A stretch of 42,939 bases of DNA, taken from NCBI GenBank assembly GCA_000433355.1, contig FR893156.1, positions 1 through 42,939 of the forward strand, in the 5' to 3' direction. Positions 32,875-41,908 of the stretch are shown here, piece by piece. The DNA is from Alistipes sp. CAG:435. GTDB lineage: Bacteria > Bacteroidota > Bacteroidia > Bacteroidales > UBA932. A program made the position numbers and the translations under genes. Positions within the stretch are counted from its first letter, which is position 1. Every line of letters starts with the position of its first letter. Below the pieces are notes generated by a model that saw nothing but the letters and a program-made list of their open reading frames with translations, was not told the DNA's origin and ran no database searches.

Positions 32875-34332
32875 CTACCGGACCTCTTCGATGGATTTGA
32901 TGCCGTCGCGGGAGAGGTCGATGCGGAAGCGCTTGAACTCGGCGGTGTTGTCGTACTGGTACTGGAGGACGAGGTTTAGGTAATAGTCACGGTCACAATC
33001 AACGGTCTGGATGGATCCATCGTCGTCGAGGGTGCGCATCAGGACGCTCGGGTCGTCCATCTTCTTGATGAAATTGGTGACATTCAGGCGGATGATGTCA
33101 TTGATGCCGCTGAAGGAATATTCAGAATTCGCCTGAAGCTTGTCCCTGTCGATGTGGACCGACTTGCGGTAGAGGATGATCTTCTCGGCGGTGACGTTGC
33201 TGCTCTCGACCTCGGTGAGGTGCGAGCTGTTGCGAAGGGTCATCACATCGGCGGGAACCTTTTCCGGCTCGATGAAGTCCACGCCCTCCTTCAGCCAGCC
33301 GAGCTCGGTGTCCTTGTGGATGATCTTCGCCTTGTTGTCGAAGTACTTGCTGCCGACACGGTGGGCGAAATAGTAACGCATCAGCTCCTTGATGCGGTCT
33401 TTCAGCATATAACTGATAATGAGAGCGATAAACAGCGGAAGGGTCAGCGAGCCGAACTTCTTCTGGAAGGCGAAGCTCACCACGGTGGCGAACAACATCG
33501 CTAGACCGGCGGCGATGCTGAAATAAAGCTGCTCCACGATCACCCCGTCCCGCCGCTTAGGAGCGCGGAGGTAAAGGTCGCTCTCGATGTACTTTTTCAG
33601 GATGCTGAAGCGATGAATGAATATGCGGTTGTGCAGCCGGTCATCTTTCCGGATCTCCGGGTAGCCGAGCTGCCTCATATGCTTCCCGATCCTGCGGTAA
33701 AGCGCCGTCGCCTTGCCGGCCAACTCATCCAACTTCCTGCCTCTCAGCCACTCGATGAGTTCAAGAATATGCTTGCAGGTGATGTCGCAAATGAATTCGT
33801 CCCCGGAAAGGTACATCCTCATCACGCCCTCTGGAACGGTCGGAGCGTTGATGATGGTGCGCAGTCCGACATATTCATCACAGATTTTTCCGGCGTTGCG
33901 GATGAAGCCGTCGCAGAGAATTTCCGTGTCCGAGCCGATGCGGTTCTGCTTGATGTGCGCCAATTCATCGCGCAGGGCGCTTTTGACGATGGCCGCGAAC
34001 ATCTTGATCTGATATTCATATTCAGAGATCAGGGTCCGGGTCGGGTTGGACGCCATCTGGATGAACGCCTCGCGGATGTTGCGAAGCGGCAACGCCGGGC
34101 CTTCCACTATCTCGCGGAGCAGGAAAACAGGGGTGATGAGGCGGATGTTCGACTTGACATCCTGGTAGAACATATCCTTTGGATAGGTGGCCCTGTTGAT
34201 GTCGAGACTGCCGGGCACGAAGAACCACATCGCCAGAGAGAAGTCGTTCATCCGCAGCTTCTTGCGGGTGACGAAGCCGACTTTCAGCTCTATCGAGTAG
34301 CGGTCGTGGATTCTGGTGTCAATCTCGATCAT
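32875..34332 (-). CDS. conserved membrane protein of unknown function
   Basis: 485 residues from the ATG at 34332 (frame open to 34350). Two hydrophobic helices near the centre (FSIAAGLAMLFATVVSFAF and SLTLPLFIALIISYMLKDRI) anchor a protein with a helical N-terminal domain and a beta-rich C-terminal domain ending EFKRFRIDLSRDGIKSIEEV. I recognise no family with a known function. Its 3' end was duplicated at about 30222-30390. Directly upstream, at 34333-34400, are two long A-runs each followed by GCCTCATT(T/C)TTCACCGT, a short direct repeat. Confidence 0.7.
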   Translation of the reverse strand: MIEIDTRIHDRYSIELKVGFVTRKKLRMNDFSLAMWFFVPGSLDINRATYPKDMFYQDVKSNIRLITPVFLLREIVEGPALPLRNIREAFIQMASNPTRTLISEYEYQIKMFAAIVKSALRDELAHIKQNRIGSDTEILCDGFIRNAGKICDEYVGLRTIINAPTVPEGVMRMYLSGDEFICDITCKHILELIEWLRGRKLDELAGKATALYRRIGKHMRQLGYPEIRKDDRLHNRIFIHRFSILKKYIESDLYLRAPKRRDGVIVEQLYFSIAAGLAMLFATVVSFAFQKKFGSLTLPLFIALIISYMLKDRIKELMRYYFAHRVGSKYFDNKAKIIHKDTELGWLKEGVDFIEPEKVPADVMTLRNSSHLTEVESSNVTAEKIILYRKSVHIDRDKLQANSEYSFSGINDIIRLNVTNFIKKMDDPSVLMRTLDDDGSIQTVDCDRDYYLNLVLQYQYDNTAEFKRFRIDLSRDGIKSIEEVR

Positions 34333-34461
34333 AAAAAAAAAACGCCTCATTTTTCACCGTTCAACCCCCAAAAAAAAAAAAACCCCGCCTCATTCTTCAC
34401 CGTCCGCCATAACGATGCGGCTTTCAAAAAAGCCTAGGCATACATTTGCGAATATAACAAA

Positions 34462-36045
34462 TTATCCCACAAAGAACAAACCCGGGGTGATGCCGAGCCA
34501 TTTGAGGACGGTCTCGCCCCAAAGGAGGATTATCAGCCAGGAGATGGTCATCATAGTGATGCCGAACTTGAAGGCGTCCGTCATACTGTACTGGTTGGTG
34601 TTGTACAGAAGGGCGGCTGGCTTGCTGTTGAACGGCAGCACATAGACGTGCTCGATCAGCATCGAGACAGGAAGCGCGAGGCTGATGACCGGATAGCCGA
34701 ACCGTTCGGCGATGCCCATCGCGATCGGCACGAAGATCATTGTCCTGATGGTCTTGGATTGGAAAACCAGACCTGAGTACATCATCAGGAAGGTCAGGAT
34801 GACGTACAGCACCCAAAACGGAGTGTTGTCGGTGATGCCCATTGAGTCGAAGGCTGCGTTCACCATCGTGCCGGGCAGACCGGTGATGTTCAGGCCGGCT
34901 CCCAAGGTGTAGGCTCCTGCGGAGAACAGCATCAGATGCCACGGGATGTCAACGTCGTTCCATTTCACGACCCCGATTCCCGGCATCAGGGCGATCACGG
35001 CACCGATGAAGGCCACGGTCGTGGCGTCAATCCCGTGCAGGCTGTCAGTACACCAAAGGATAAGGACACCCATAAATATTCCAACGGCCTTCCATTCCTC
35101 GACAGTCATCCTGCCCATCGCGTCCAGTTCGGTTTTCAGACGCTCCAGACCGCCGTCAATCTGCGGCTTTTGCTCGTCCTTCTTCATCGGGAAGAACACG
35201 TACATCCCCATCAGAAGACCGATGATCAGAATCAGGAAACTCATCGGGCCGCAGGACACCAGCCAGTCCGAGTAACCGAACTGGCTCGCCCCGGCGGCGC
35301 CGAAGATCAAGGAGATGGCCAACAGGTGGGCGCCGCTTCCGGTGTAGAAGGCATTCGCTCCGATGTTCACTTGGAACAGATTCTGGATCACGAGGTTGCG
35401 CCCGAAATTATTTCGGTGACCGTCAGACGCTCCGTAGATGGCGCAGACAACCATGAAGATCGGAAGCATTATCGTGGCCTTGACGGTCGTGGCGGAGATG
35501 AACATCGATAGCACGATGTTGATTATGAGGAAACTCCACAGGACTCCCTTAGCGGTCTTGCCGAACTTGATCACGAACCACATCGCAAGGCGTTTGGCGA
35601 ACTTGGTCTTGACAAGCATCGAGGCGAGGACGAAGGAAAGGATATTCAGCCACATCACCGGATGTCCCAGCTGGGCGAAGGCCTCCTTCTGGGTCGTGAC
35701 ACCGCAGAGGACGATGAGCAGGATGATGATCAGCGAGGTGAGATAGTTCGGAATCGCCTCGGTCATCCAAAGGATAAGGCCCGCCGTGAATATGGCCAAC
35801 ATCGCATAGTTGGACCTTATGAACGCGGGCAGGCCTATCTCGTTCAGCCGTGCCAGGGCCCTTCCCGACACGGATTCAGCGGTGAGGCTGTCGATGAAGC
35901 CGAAATGTCCGAACCAGTAGATAAGGACAAAGGCAAGTATGGCGAGCGGGCCGCCGAGACGCGCCATCCAGATCTCGAAGCCGCTTTTCTGCATCTTCGG
36001 AAGCTTTTCGAGGCGGTAGTTGTTCATATCCAGAGGGTCTGACAT
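34462..36045 (-). CDS. DASS/SLC13-family citrate or dicarboxylate transporter
   Basis: 527 residues with about a dozen membrane helices. Family marks: LWMTEAIPNYLTSLIIILLIVLCG-type segment early, SMFISATTVKATIMLPI (the SNT-like motif), NIGANAFYTGSGAHLLA, and the late FNSKPAALLYNT. The CitT/DASS family exchanges or co-transports citrate, succinate and tartrate across the inner membrane. With a citrate lyase operon 10 kb away on the same strand, citrate is a likely substrate, but this is inferred. Lies at the end of a run with a CYTH protein and an unknown gene. Confidence 0.88.
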   Translation of the reverse strand: MSDPLDMNNYRLEKLPKMQKSGFEIWMARLGGPLAILAFVLIYWFGHFGFIDSLTAESVSGRALARLNEIGLPAFIRSNYAMLAIFTAGLILWMTEAIPNYLTSLIIILLIVLCGVTTQKEAFAQLGHPVMWLNILSFVLASMLVKTKFAKRLAMWFVIKFGKTAKGVLWSFLIINIVLSMFISATTVKATIMLPIFMVVCAIYGASDGHRNNFGRNLVIQNLFQVNIGANAFYTGSGAHLLAISLIFGAAGASQFGYSDWLVSCGPMSFLILIIGLLMGMYVFFPMKKDEQKPQIDGGLERLKTELDAMGRMTVEEWKAVGIFMGVLILWCTDSLHGIDATTVAFIGAVIALMPGIGVVKWNDVDIPWHLMLFSAGAYTLGAGLNITGLPGTMVNAAFDSMGITDNTPFWVLYVILTFLMMYSGLVFQSKTIRTMIFVPIAMGIAERFGYPVISLALPVSMLIEHVYVLPFNSKPAALLYNTNQYSMTDAFKFGITMMTISWLIILLWGETVLKWLGITPGLFFVG

Positions 36046-36083
36046 ATTCGTGAATATTTTAAATTGAACTTTTGTGCTTTGAA

Positions 36084-36108
36084 GGTCACTTCGACAGGCT
36101 CACCAATC
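36084..36108. repeat. TTCGACAGGCTCA-family unit between the transporter and CYTH genes
   Basis: GGTCACTTCGACAGGCTCAC then CAATC. The left half equals the unit at 25184-25208; the right half follows the sufD/ispE version. Confidence 0.75.
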
Positions 36109-36115
36109 AAAGACC

Positions 36116-36586
36116 CTACTTCCAGTTCTTGTAAGGATTCTTCATCAGCATCGAGTTGTAGTACTTGGCGTCGCCGGTGACCTCCTCGCCGAGCCAGGAC
36201 GGCTTGTCGAAAGCCTCGTTCTCGTCGGAAAGTTCCACTTCGGCCACCGTAAGTCCCTCATTGTCACCGTAGAACTCATCCACCTCGAAGGTGTGGGTCC
36301 CGACCTTCACAAGGTAACGGGTCTTGTCAATGACACCCGGCTCGCAGATCTCCAGCAAAGCCTTCACATCCTCGACAGGAATCTCCTTCTCCCACTCGAA
36401 ACGGCTCGCGCCGCTGGCATTGCCGATTCCCTTGATGGTGATGAATCCCTTGTCACCCTTCACACGCACGCGTACAGTTCTTTCCGGAACACTGCTGAGG
36501 TAGCCTTGAGTGATTCTTGTAGCCTTGAACGCATCCGACTTGAAGTCGCCGTTCACCAAAAATTTCCTTTCGATTTCCTGTGCCAT
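36116..36586 (-). CDS. CYTH-domain triphosphatase-like protein
   Basis: 156 residues forming one CYTH triphosphate tunnel domain. The N-terminal EIERKF motif (ExExK) binds metal and triphosphate; RVRVKGDKGFITIKG and a KTRYLV arginine-lysine strand follow, and EVDEFYGDNEGLTVAEVELS supplies the acidic metal site. Such short bacterial CYTH proteins usually hydrolyse inorganic triphosphate. Ends 70 bp before the transporter and starts 3 bp after the upstream gene. Confidence 0.92.
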   Translation of the reverse strand: MAQEIERKFLVNGDFKSDAFKATRITQGYLSSVPERTVRVRVKGDKGFITIKGIGNASGASRFEWEKEIPVEDVKALLEICEPGVIDKTRYLVKVGTHTFEVDEFYGDNEGLTVAEVELSDENEAFDKPSWLGEEVTGDAKYYNSMLMKNPYKNWK

Positions 36587-36589
36587 AAT

Positions 36590-37234
36590 CTATTCGTTTG
36601 CAAGAGGTTTGTCAATCATTCCGATAACACGCTTGATGGCCTGGAGGTAGTTGATGTTCTCCACACCCTCAAGACCGACATCCTTGATGGTCTTCTTGAT
36701 GTCCTCGATCTCTGTCGATTCGCTGTTGATGGTCACGACCTTGGCCCCGTTGATGAGAACATTACCTACCTCGCAGATCGTGTCGTTGACCATATAGCCG
36801 AAACGCTGCTTGTGGACACGCACGGCGGCGAGATCAGGGTTGGCCTTCACCATCGCGATGAACTCCTCGTAGGTGTAGGTGTCCTTCGTCAGTTTAGGCA
36901 TCTCAACCATAAATGCAGGGAAAACCTCCTCCTCAAGCACCTTGGCGCTGATAGGGAACTCGCCCTTCATCAACGGATTCCACTGCTCAAGGCCATCGAC
37001 GGTCTGGACGTAGGTCTTGATGTCCATCTTGCCGCCTCGGATCTTGGTGTTGTTGATGTCGTTCTTGCGCGAGATGATGTAAATCTCGTCGCTTGAGCGC
37101 TCCCAGACCTTCTCAGGAACAGGAACGGACAGACGCGCCATCCTCTTGTGTGCCTCACAGAAGCACTGTCCAAACGAGCGGAACTCGAAGCGAGGCTTAG
37201 AGATCTCGCCAATCTTCATTTCTTCTTTTGCCAT
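36590..37234 (-). CDS. conserved hypothetical protein, partner of the CYTH gene
   Basis: 214 residues from the ATG at 37234 (frame open to 37243). Cytoplasmic and lacking a signal. Contains FEFRSFGQCF, the charged segments SDEIYIISRKNDINNTKIRG and YVQTVDGLEQWNPLMKGEFP, and INSESTEIEDIKKTI. I recall this protein as a frequent Bacteroidota neighbour of CYTH genes, but know no function. The repeated strand-plus-charge pattern may be a diverged CYTH-like fold; this is speculative. Three bp from the CYTH gene. Confidence 0.65.
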   Translation of the reverse strand: MAKEEMKIGEISKPRFEFRSFGQCFCEAHKRMARLSVPVPEKVWERSSDEIYIISRKNDINNTKIRGGKMDIKTYVQTVDGLEQWNPLMKGEFPISAKVLEEEVFPAFMVEMPKLTKDTYTYEEFIAMVKANPDLAAVRVHKQRFGYMVNDTICEVGNVLINGAKVVTINSESTEIEDIKKTIKDVGLEGVENINYLQAIKRVIGMIDKPLANE

Positions 37235-37278
37235 AGCAATCAATTATTTATGAATATATTAATTCCATTAATGCATAC

Positions 37279-37375
37279 CCCACCCAGTCACTTCGCGACA
37301 GCCCCTGAGGGACACGGGGAAAGGTTTCCCCGAACCCCTTCGGTCGCTTCGCTCCGAATCACGTGACTTTGTGGG
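37279..37375. repeat. 97-bp inverted-repeat element
   Basis: CCCAC..AGTCAC (37279-37291) pairs with GTGACT..GTGGG (37363-37375), and CGGGGAAAGGTTTCCCCG forms an inner hairpin. It fills most of the gap between two same-strand genes. It may be a REP-like element or an elaborate terminator for the lipoprotein operon side. Confidence 0.6.
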
Positions 37376-37389
37376 CATTATCTATAATT

Positions 37390-38211
37390 CTATTCCAAAC
37401 CTTCGACTTTGTCAGCGGTCTCGTTGGCGTTCTTGGCGGCCGGGGTGGCGGAAGTGAAGTACCAAGCCCCTGTCCCGTCAGGAACACGGCTGTAGGACGC
37501 GCTTGCCTTCTTGACGAAGTTCACGAGATTGAAGCAGTCCAGACTTCCGCCTTTAGGGTCGAACAGTTCCACCTTGACAGCCTTTTTGGCGGAAAGGCCT
37601 GAGCCAAAGAAATAGCCTTCTGGATGCTCTGCGTGATCGGCCTGGACATCGGTGCTGTAAAGGAGAACGAACTCTCCTGATTTAAGGATGGCGGAAGGAG
37701 CCGTCCAGACATCCTTGCCGTCCTTCTGGATGGATATTCCTTTAATATGGATGTCCTCTTTCCCTTTGTTGTAGATCTCGATGAATTTGTCGTTGCCGTT
37801 GAGCTCGTTCAGAGCCAGGCCAGTGTAGTCGATCGGAACCTCACCGACGGTGTAGGAGACCTCCGGAGAACATTCAGTGTTCCCGTCTGTGCTCGCTTCA
37901 ATGTGATAGACGACCTTTGTGCCGACCGGGGCGGCTGGGATGGTTCCTTGGTACACGCCAGCATCATTTGTCATTCCGGTCATAGGAACAGTCTTTTCCG
38001 CTTCTGTCCCCGCCTTGTACAGCAACTCAACCTTTGTGATCTCCACCAGAGCGGTGACTTTCGCTGTCACCGTCACGGCGTCATCCTCTGTGTAGGCAAC
38101 GGTGTTCTTTATGTCGGAAATGCTGGCCACATCGTAAATCTTATCCTCAACGCAGGAGGCGAATCCGGCGAGAATGAGAGCCAACGCCGAAAACAATGCT
38201 ATCTTTTTCAT
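37390..38211 (-). CDS. lipoprotein with a lamin-tail domain
   Basis: 273 residues from the ATG at 38211; a second ATG lies two codons upstream. Lipoprotein signal ALALILAGFASC, so the mature protein is anchored at its cysteine. After an Ig-like region the C-terminal half is a lamin-tail domain (LTD): LALNELNGNDKFIEIYNKGK, DIHIKGISIQKDG, and GEFVLLYS. LTDs in secreted bacterial proteins often bind surfaces or DNA. Downstream of the OprP-type porin by 23 bp, in the same operon. Confidence 0.85.
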   Translation of the reverse strand: MKKIALFSALALILAGFASCVEDKIYDVASISDIKNTVAYTEDDAVTVTAKVTALVEITKVELLYKAGTEAEKTVPMTGMTNDAGVYQGTIPAAPVGTKVVYHIEASTDGNTECSPEVSYTVGEVPIDYTGLALNELNGNDKFIEIYNKGKEDIHIKGISIQKDGKDVWTAPSAILKSGEFVLLYSTDVQADHAEHPEGYFFGSGLSAKKAVKVELFDPKGGSLDCFNLVNFVKKASASYSRVPDGTGAWYFTSATPAAKNANETADKVEGLE

Positions 38212-38234
38212 ATTCATAATATTTTATAAATCAA

Positions 38235-39644
38235 TTAGAAAGCGACTTGGAAACGCATCGCGAGCATATGGTAGTCAACCCCGGCCTTGCCGGCACCCTC
38301 TACTACCTTGGTGTAGTCCTTGGTAGGATTGCCGGCGGCGTCGTGACCAACGAACAGCTTGCCCTTGCCGTTGGCATAGCGGTCATTGTTGTTGTACTGG
38401 TAGTTGATGACAAACTTCACGTTCTTGGTCGGGTAGAAGTTGATCCCGAAACTGAACGCCTCCGCGCTTCCTCCGAAGTAGTCAGCGGTGTTGAAGTCGC
38501 AATATTCATAACGCACGGCAAGTTCGACATCACCCCAGGAGCGCCCAGGAGTGATTCTGGTCGGTTTGGCGCCATCGTAGTCGTAGTTCTGACGACCGCC
38601 GAAAAGAAGATAGGAAGCCTGCGCGTACCAACCGTCGGCCCACTGGGTTCCGAGGTTGTTGATCTTCTTGTCCAGAAAAGCCCCGCGGGTGAGGTAGGCA
38701 CCCTCATAGCGCAGCCCTTTGTAGAAACCGGCAAGCTCTGCGGTCCAGGCAAGCTCATGGTCAAGACCTGTGATGACATCGGTGTCGAGGTACTTCTTCC
38801 TGTTGATGCTCGTAGAGTTGCGGCTGCTGTAGCGCGCGGCTCCGTAAGCGTCGGTGGATGTGACCTTCGGCTCACGGTAGGATATCGCTCCGCCAAGATG
38901 AAGAGCCGACTCCGAACACTTATAGAGAGGACGGAAGACTACTTTCCCCGTGTAGGACAGGCCTGCGTTGCGGCCAAGATCCTTGTTGTTGTCCTTCATG
39001 GCCGTGGCCTCCTCGGCACCCTTGAGCTCAGGTCCGAACACACCGCCGGCAAACCAGAACCATTTGTTTGAATATGTCAGATTCAGCCCCAGATGCCTTG
39101 ACGGTGCGAGCGAGGTCACCATCGGGCGTTCCATGAACATAAGGTAACGGGATGTGGTGTTGCGCTGGATGGAGAAAGACTCCTTGAAATTACCTGCCTT
39201 GATCTCAAGCCCTGGCACTCCATTATAGGCCAGAATGGCATCCTTGAGTTCACATATTCCATCAGCCCAGTCAGTGTCAATCTCTCCGTACCAGTTCCTG
39301 TCCAGCTGGGCCTTGACGGCGAAACGGGCACGGCGGATGGACATTCCGTTTCCGATGTGGTTAGGATTATCCTTCCCGTCAAGTTGGGAAGAAGTGAAGT
39401 CCGGACCTCCGAAAAAGACAGCTGCGTCGCCCTGCACACGGATGTCGAACCACATCTTGTAGTCAATCTTCTTGGCGTCCAGCACCATGATTCCGTCCTG
39501 GATCTTTACCTGTCCCGGAATGGAGTTCACCTGCTGACCATACTGGTTCAGTTCAACCTCTGAATCCTTCTTCGTGTCCGTTGTCTGGGCGGACAACGAG
39601 ACTGCCAGAAAGGCTGCCAGAGAAACAAAAACAACTCTTTTCAT
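38235..39644 (-). CDS. phosphate-selective porin OprP/OprO family
   Basis: 469 residues with an N-terminal signal peptide (VVFVSLAAFLAVSLSAQ). The body is a 16-strand-type porin of the OprP/OprO family: IRRARFAVKAQLDRNWYGEI, DADWADG-type turn and GNFKESFSIQRNTTSRYLMF, with YWAQASYLLFGG-like and VELAVRYEYCD segments toward the end. These trimeric outer-membrane channels pass phosphate or polyphosphate. Follows the membrane-bound LuxR-type regulator by 32 bp. Confidence 0.9.
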   Translation of the reverse strand: MKRVVFVSLAAFLAVSLSAQTTDTKKDSEVELNQYGQQVNSIPGQVKIQDGIMVLDAKKIDYKMWFDIRVQGDAAVFFGGPDFTSSQLDGKDNPNHIGNGMSIRRARFAVKAQLDRNWYGEIDTDWADGICELKDAILAYNGVPGLEIKAGNFKESFSIQRNTTSRYLMFMERPMVTSLAPSRHLGLNLTYSNKWFWFAGGVFGPELKGAEEATAMKDNNKDLGRNAGLSYTGKVVFRPLYKCSESALHLGGAISYREPKVTSTDAYGAARYSSRNSTSINRKKYLDTDVITGLDHELAWTAELAGFYKGLRYEGAYLTRGAFLDKKINNLGTQWADGWYAQASYLLFGGRQNYDYDGAKPTRITPGRSWGDVELAVRYEYCDFNTADYFGGSAEAFSFGINFYPTKNVKFVINYQYNNNDRYANGKGKLFVGHDAAGNPTKDYTKVVEGAGKAGVDYHMLAMRFQVAF

Positions 39645-39676
39645 ACTTTACAACATTAAGCGATTAATAAACTTGG

Positions 39677-41263
39677 TTATATAGTTTTGACAAATTCCGT
39701 CAGATTCTGCCCTCTGGCCAGGCCAAGCTTCGCGCGGAGCCTGTGCCTGCCTATCTCGACACTCGTCGGAGCTATATTCATCAATGTGGCTATATATTTC
39801 GTGGAGAAACCGAGCCTTAGCAGCATAGCCAGGCGTCTCTCCTGTTTTGTCAATTGTGGGAACCGTTCGGTCATCCGGGTCGTGAAATCCTTGTGGAGGG
39901 TCTCGACCTGGGCATAGAAACTGTCTATCTCGTTGGAGAAATTCCTTCTGAGATTGAGATCGGTACGGAGTTCGTGAAGAAGTTCGTCCTTCTTCTCCGG
40001 TTCCATCTCCGCCTGAGCCTGTTTGACCTTTTCGTAGAGTCCGTCCATGAACTCTTTCTGCTCGCTCAGGTTCATCGCCACGCTGACGAGTTCCTTGCGC
40101 TTGAGATCCAGCAGGTTGTGCAGGTTCTCATTCTCCGCCTGCATCGTCTTGATCTCCATCTCGTTGATTGCCCGGCGGTTCTCGTTCAGTTCATCGTCCA
40201 TTTCACGAAGAGTCCTGCCGGAGGTTTTCGATGCGCGCAGATAAAGGAACGACATGACCGTCAGACCGCCCGAGACAAGGGCGAGAAGCATAATGAGGAG
40301 CCCGACCTGGGCGTTCACCAAGGAGAACAGGTTCGGATGTATCATACCAGAGATAAGACAGGCGAGAATCATCGCCAGAAGCGGAGTCAAAAGCGCGTCC
40401 GTGCCGATCTTGGAGGCAAGAGGCATCCAATTGACCTCCTTGTTCTGAGCCAGTTCGCAGCCGGCAAGCCCAGCCAACATCAGAAGCCCCGGAGCCAAAG
40501 GAGTGGCTTTCAATTGAATATTCCCGATCCTCAAATCGAAAGAGAAGATCAAGGTGACAAGCGCGGTGGCAAGCGTCATCGCCAAAGCGGCCTCGGCATT
40601 GATGTCGAACCACCTCTCCATAAGTCTGTGCGATTTGGCTCCGGCCTCGCCCTTTACCAGCAAACATATGGCTATGGCAACAGCGGCAAACACCAACAGT
40701 TGGAATTCCAACGTTGAGACCGACGGAACAAGCCCTCCAAGGTTGAACCCTATGGCAAGCATCAGCGCCGAGGCCGCGATCGTCATCGCCAGCCCCATCC
40801 TGTTCATCTTCGTAAGCAGATGACAATCAGACCTTGACGAAATCGCAGAGATTACCTTGCAAAGAATGATGGCGATAAGGATTGTGAATATGACCGCGGC
40901 CAGCCACGAAAGCGGCACCGACCACCGGATCGCCGACGAACCGCTTTGGAGCATCCGCGTCCCGGCTATCGCTCCGGCAAGAGAAAACACTATGGAAGCG
41001 TCCTTTATGAATATCCTGACGGCCACTACCGCCAAGGTCGCGGCGAAGATCACCACAGCGTAATCCCTGCCGGGGACAAGCTGAGGGACCTCTAAACGGG
41101 AAAGGCCGACCCCGACAAACAGCAGAAGCATTATTCCCGGGACACGGAACCGTCTGGCCACAGTGTGGCAGGTTCCGGCAGGTGCCAGAGCGACCGGCAG
41201 ATCCGTCACCGAGAACCATCCCGTCAGGATGATGACAAAGAGTATGAACACCGTCACTGTCAT
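39677..41263 (-). CDS. membrane-anchored LuxR-type transcriptional regulator
   Basis: 528 residues. The first ~320 contain about ten hydrophobic helices, then a coiled coil (about 345-440) and a C-terminal helix-turn-helix (TKQERRLAMLLRLGFSTKYI, ATLMNIAPTSVEIGRHRLRAK) of the LuxR/NarL type. DNA binding by a multi-pass membrane protein is unusual outside a few families. The ATG shares one base with the DUF47 stop, so translation is coupled. It probably regulates the porin and lipoprotein genes downstream in response to a membrane signal, perhaps phosphate. Confidence 0.82.
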   Translation of the reverse strand: MTVTVFILFVIILTGWFSVTDLPVALAPAGTCHTVARRFRVPGIMLLLFVGVGLSRLEVPQLVPGRDYAVVIFAATLAVVAVRIFIKDASIVFSLAGAIAGTRMLQSGSSAIRWSVPLSWLAAVIFTILIAIILCKVISAISSRSDCHLLTKMNRMGLAMTIAASALMLAIGFNLGGLVPSVSTLEFQLLVFAAVAIAICLLVKGEAGAKSHRLMERWFDINAEAALAMTLATALVTLIFSFDLRIGNIQLKATPLAPGLLMLAGLAGCELAQNKEVNWMPLASKIGTDALLTPLLAMILACLISGMIHPNLFSLVNAQVGLLIMLLALVSGGLTVMSFLYLRASKTSGRTLREMDDELNENRRAINEMEIKTMQAENENLHNLLDLKRKELVSVAMNLSEQKEFMDGLYEKVKQAQAEMEPEKKDELLHELRTDLNLRRNFSNEIDSFYAQVETLHKDFTTRMTERFPQLTKQERRLAMLLRLGFSTKYIATLMNIAPTSVEIGRHRLRAKLGLARGQNLTEFVKTI

Positions 41264-41908
41264 CAGATGCTTCTTTTGATTGACATAACCGACAGCTGGT
41301 CAGCCACTTTCTCGGCCTCCATTGAAATCTCCTCGATGTGGAGTGCGAAGTAGCGCAGATGGAACTTCTGGCTGAGCCTTAATTCGTCCATCGTATGGAA
41401 AACCTTCTTCTTGAGGGATTTGGCCTGTTTGTCCGCCTCCTTTTCGTAGAAATAGACCCTGTGAACCTTCTCGGTGATACTGTCCGAAGTCCTGAAATAG
41501 GCCTTGGCCGCTGGAATGGCCGTCTCCACAGCCTGAGTGGACAACTCAGTGAGTTTCAAGAAATCCGCATTCAACTCCACCGGAATGAACGGCCTCTCTA
41601 TCTCGAACTGGAACAGATTGTCGCAAGGTGTCGATGATGTGGTCCAAGGCCTCCAGAAGACGCATGATGTCTCCTCTAAGCCTCACAAGACTTGACTGCC
41701 TGTAAAGTCCGGCCTCGATCTCCCTGCGAAGGAGTTCCGCCTCGTTCTCCAGCCGGGTCATCGTCTGAAGATTCCCTTTGAACGCCTCGACATTAGTATA
41801 AAGATAGTTCTTCACCCCCTCACCGAAAATCAGCAAGGCCTGGTCGATCGTGTCGAAGAACTTGTCGATGTCACCTATAATTTTATTGATTCTTTTCTGG
41901 TATAGCAT
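41263..41908 (-). pseudogene. DUF47/PhoU-like phosphate-transport regulator, frameshifted
   Basis: Two overlapping frames make one 215-residue DUF47 protein. From 41908 the N-terminal half runs through LENEAELLRREIEAGLY and RLLEALDHIIDTL. An extra base near 41623 shifts the frame, after which DNLFQFEIERPFIPVELNAD continues to VADQLSVMSIKRS at 41263. Removing one base restores the whole family length. DUF47 proteins normally accompany a PiT phosphate transporter, which is absent here. True mutation, sequencing error or, less likely, programmed frameshifting. Confidence 0.85.
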
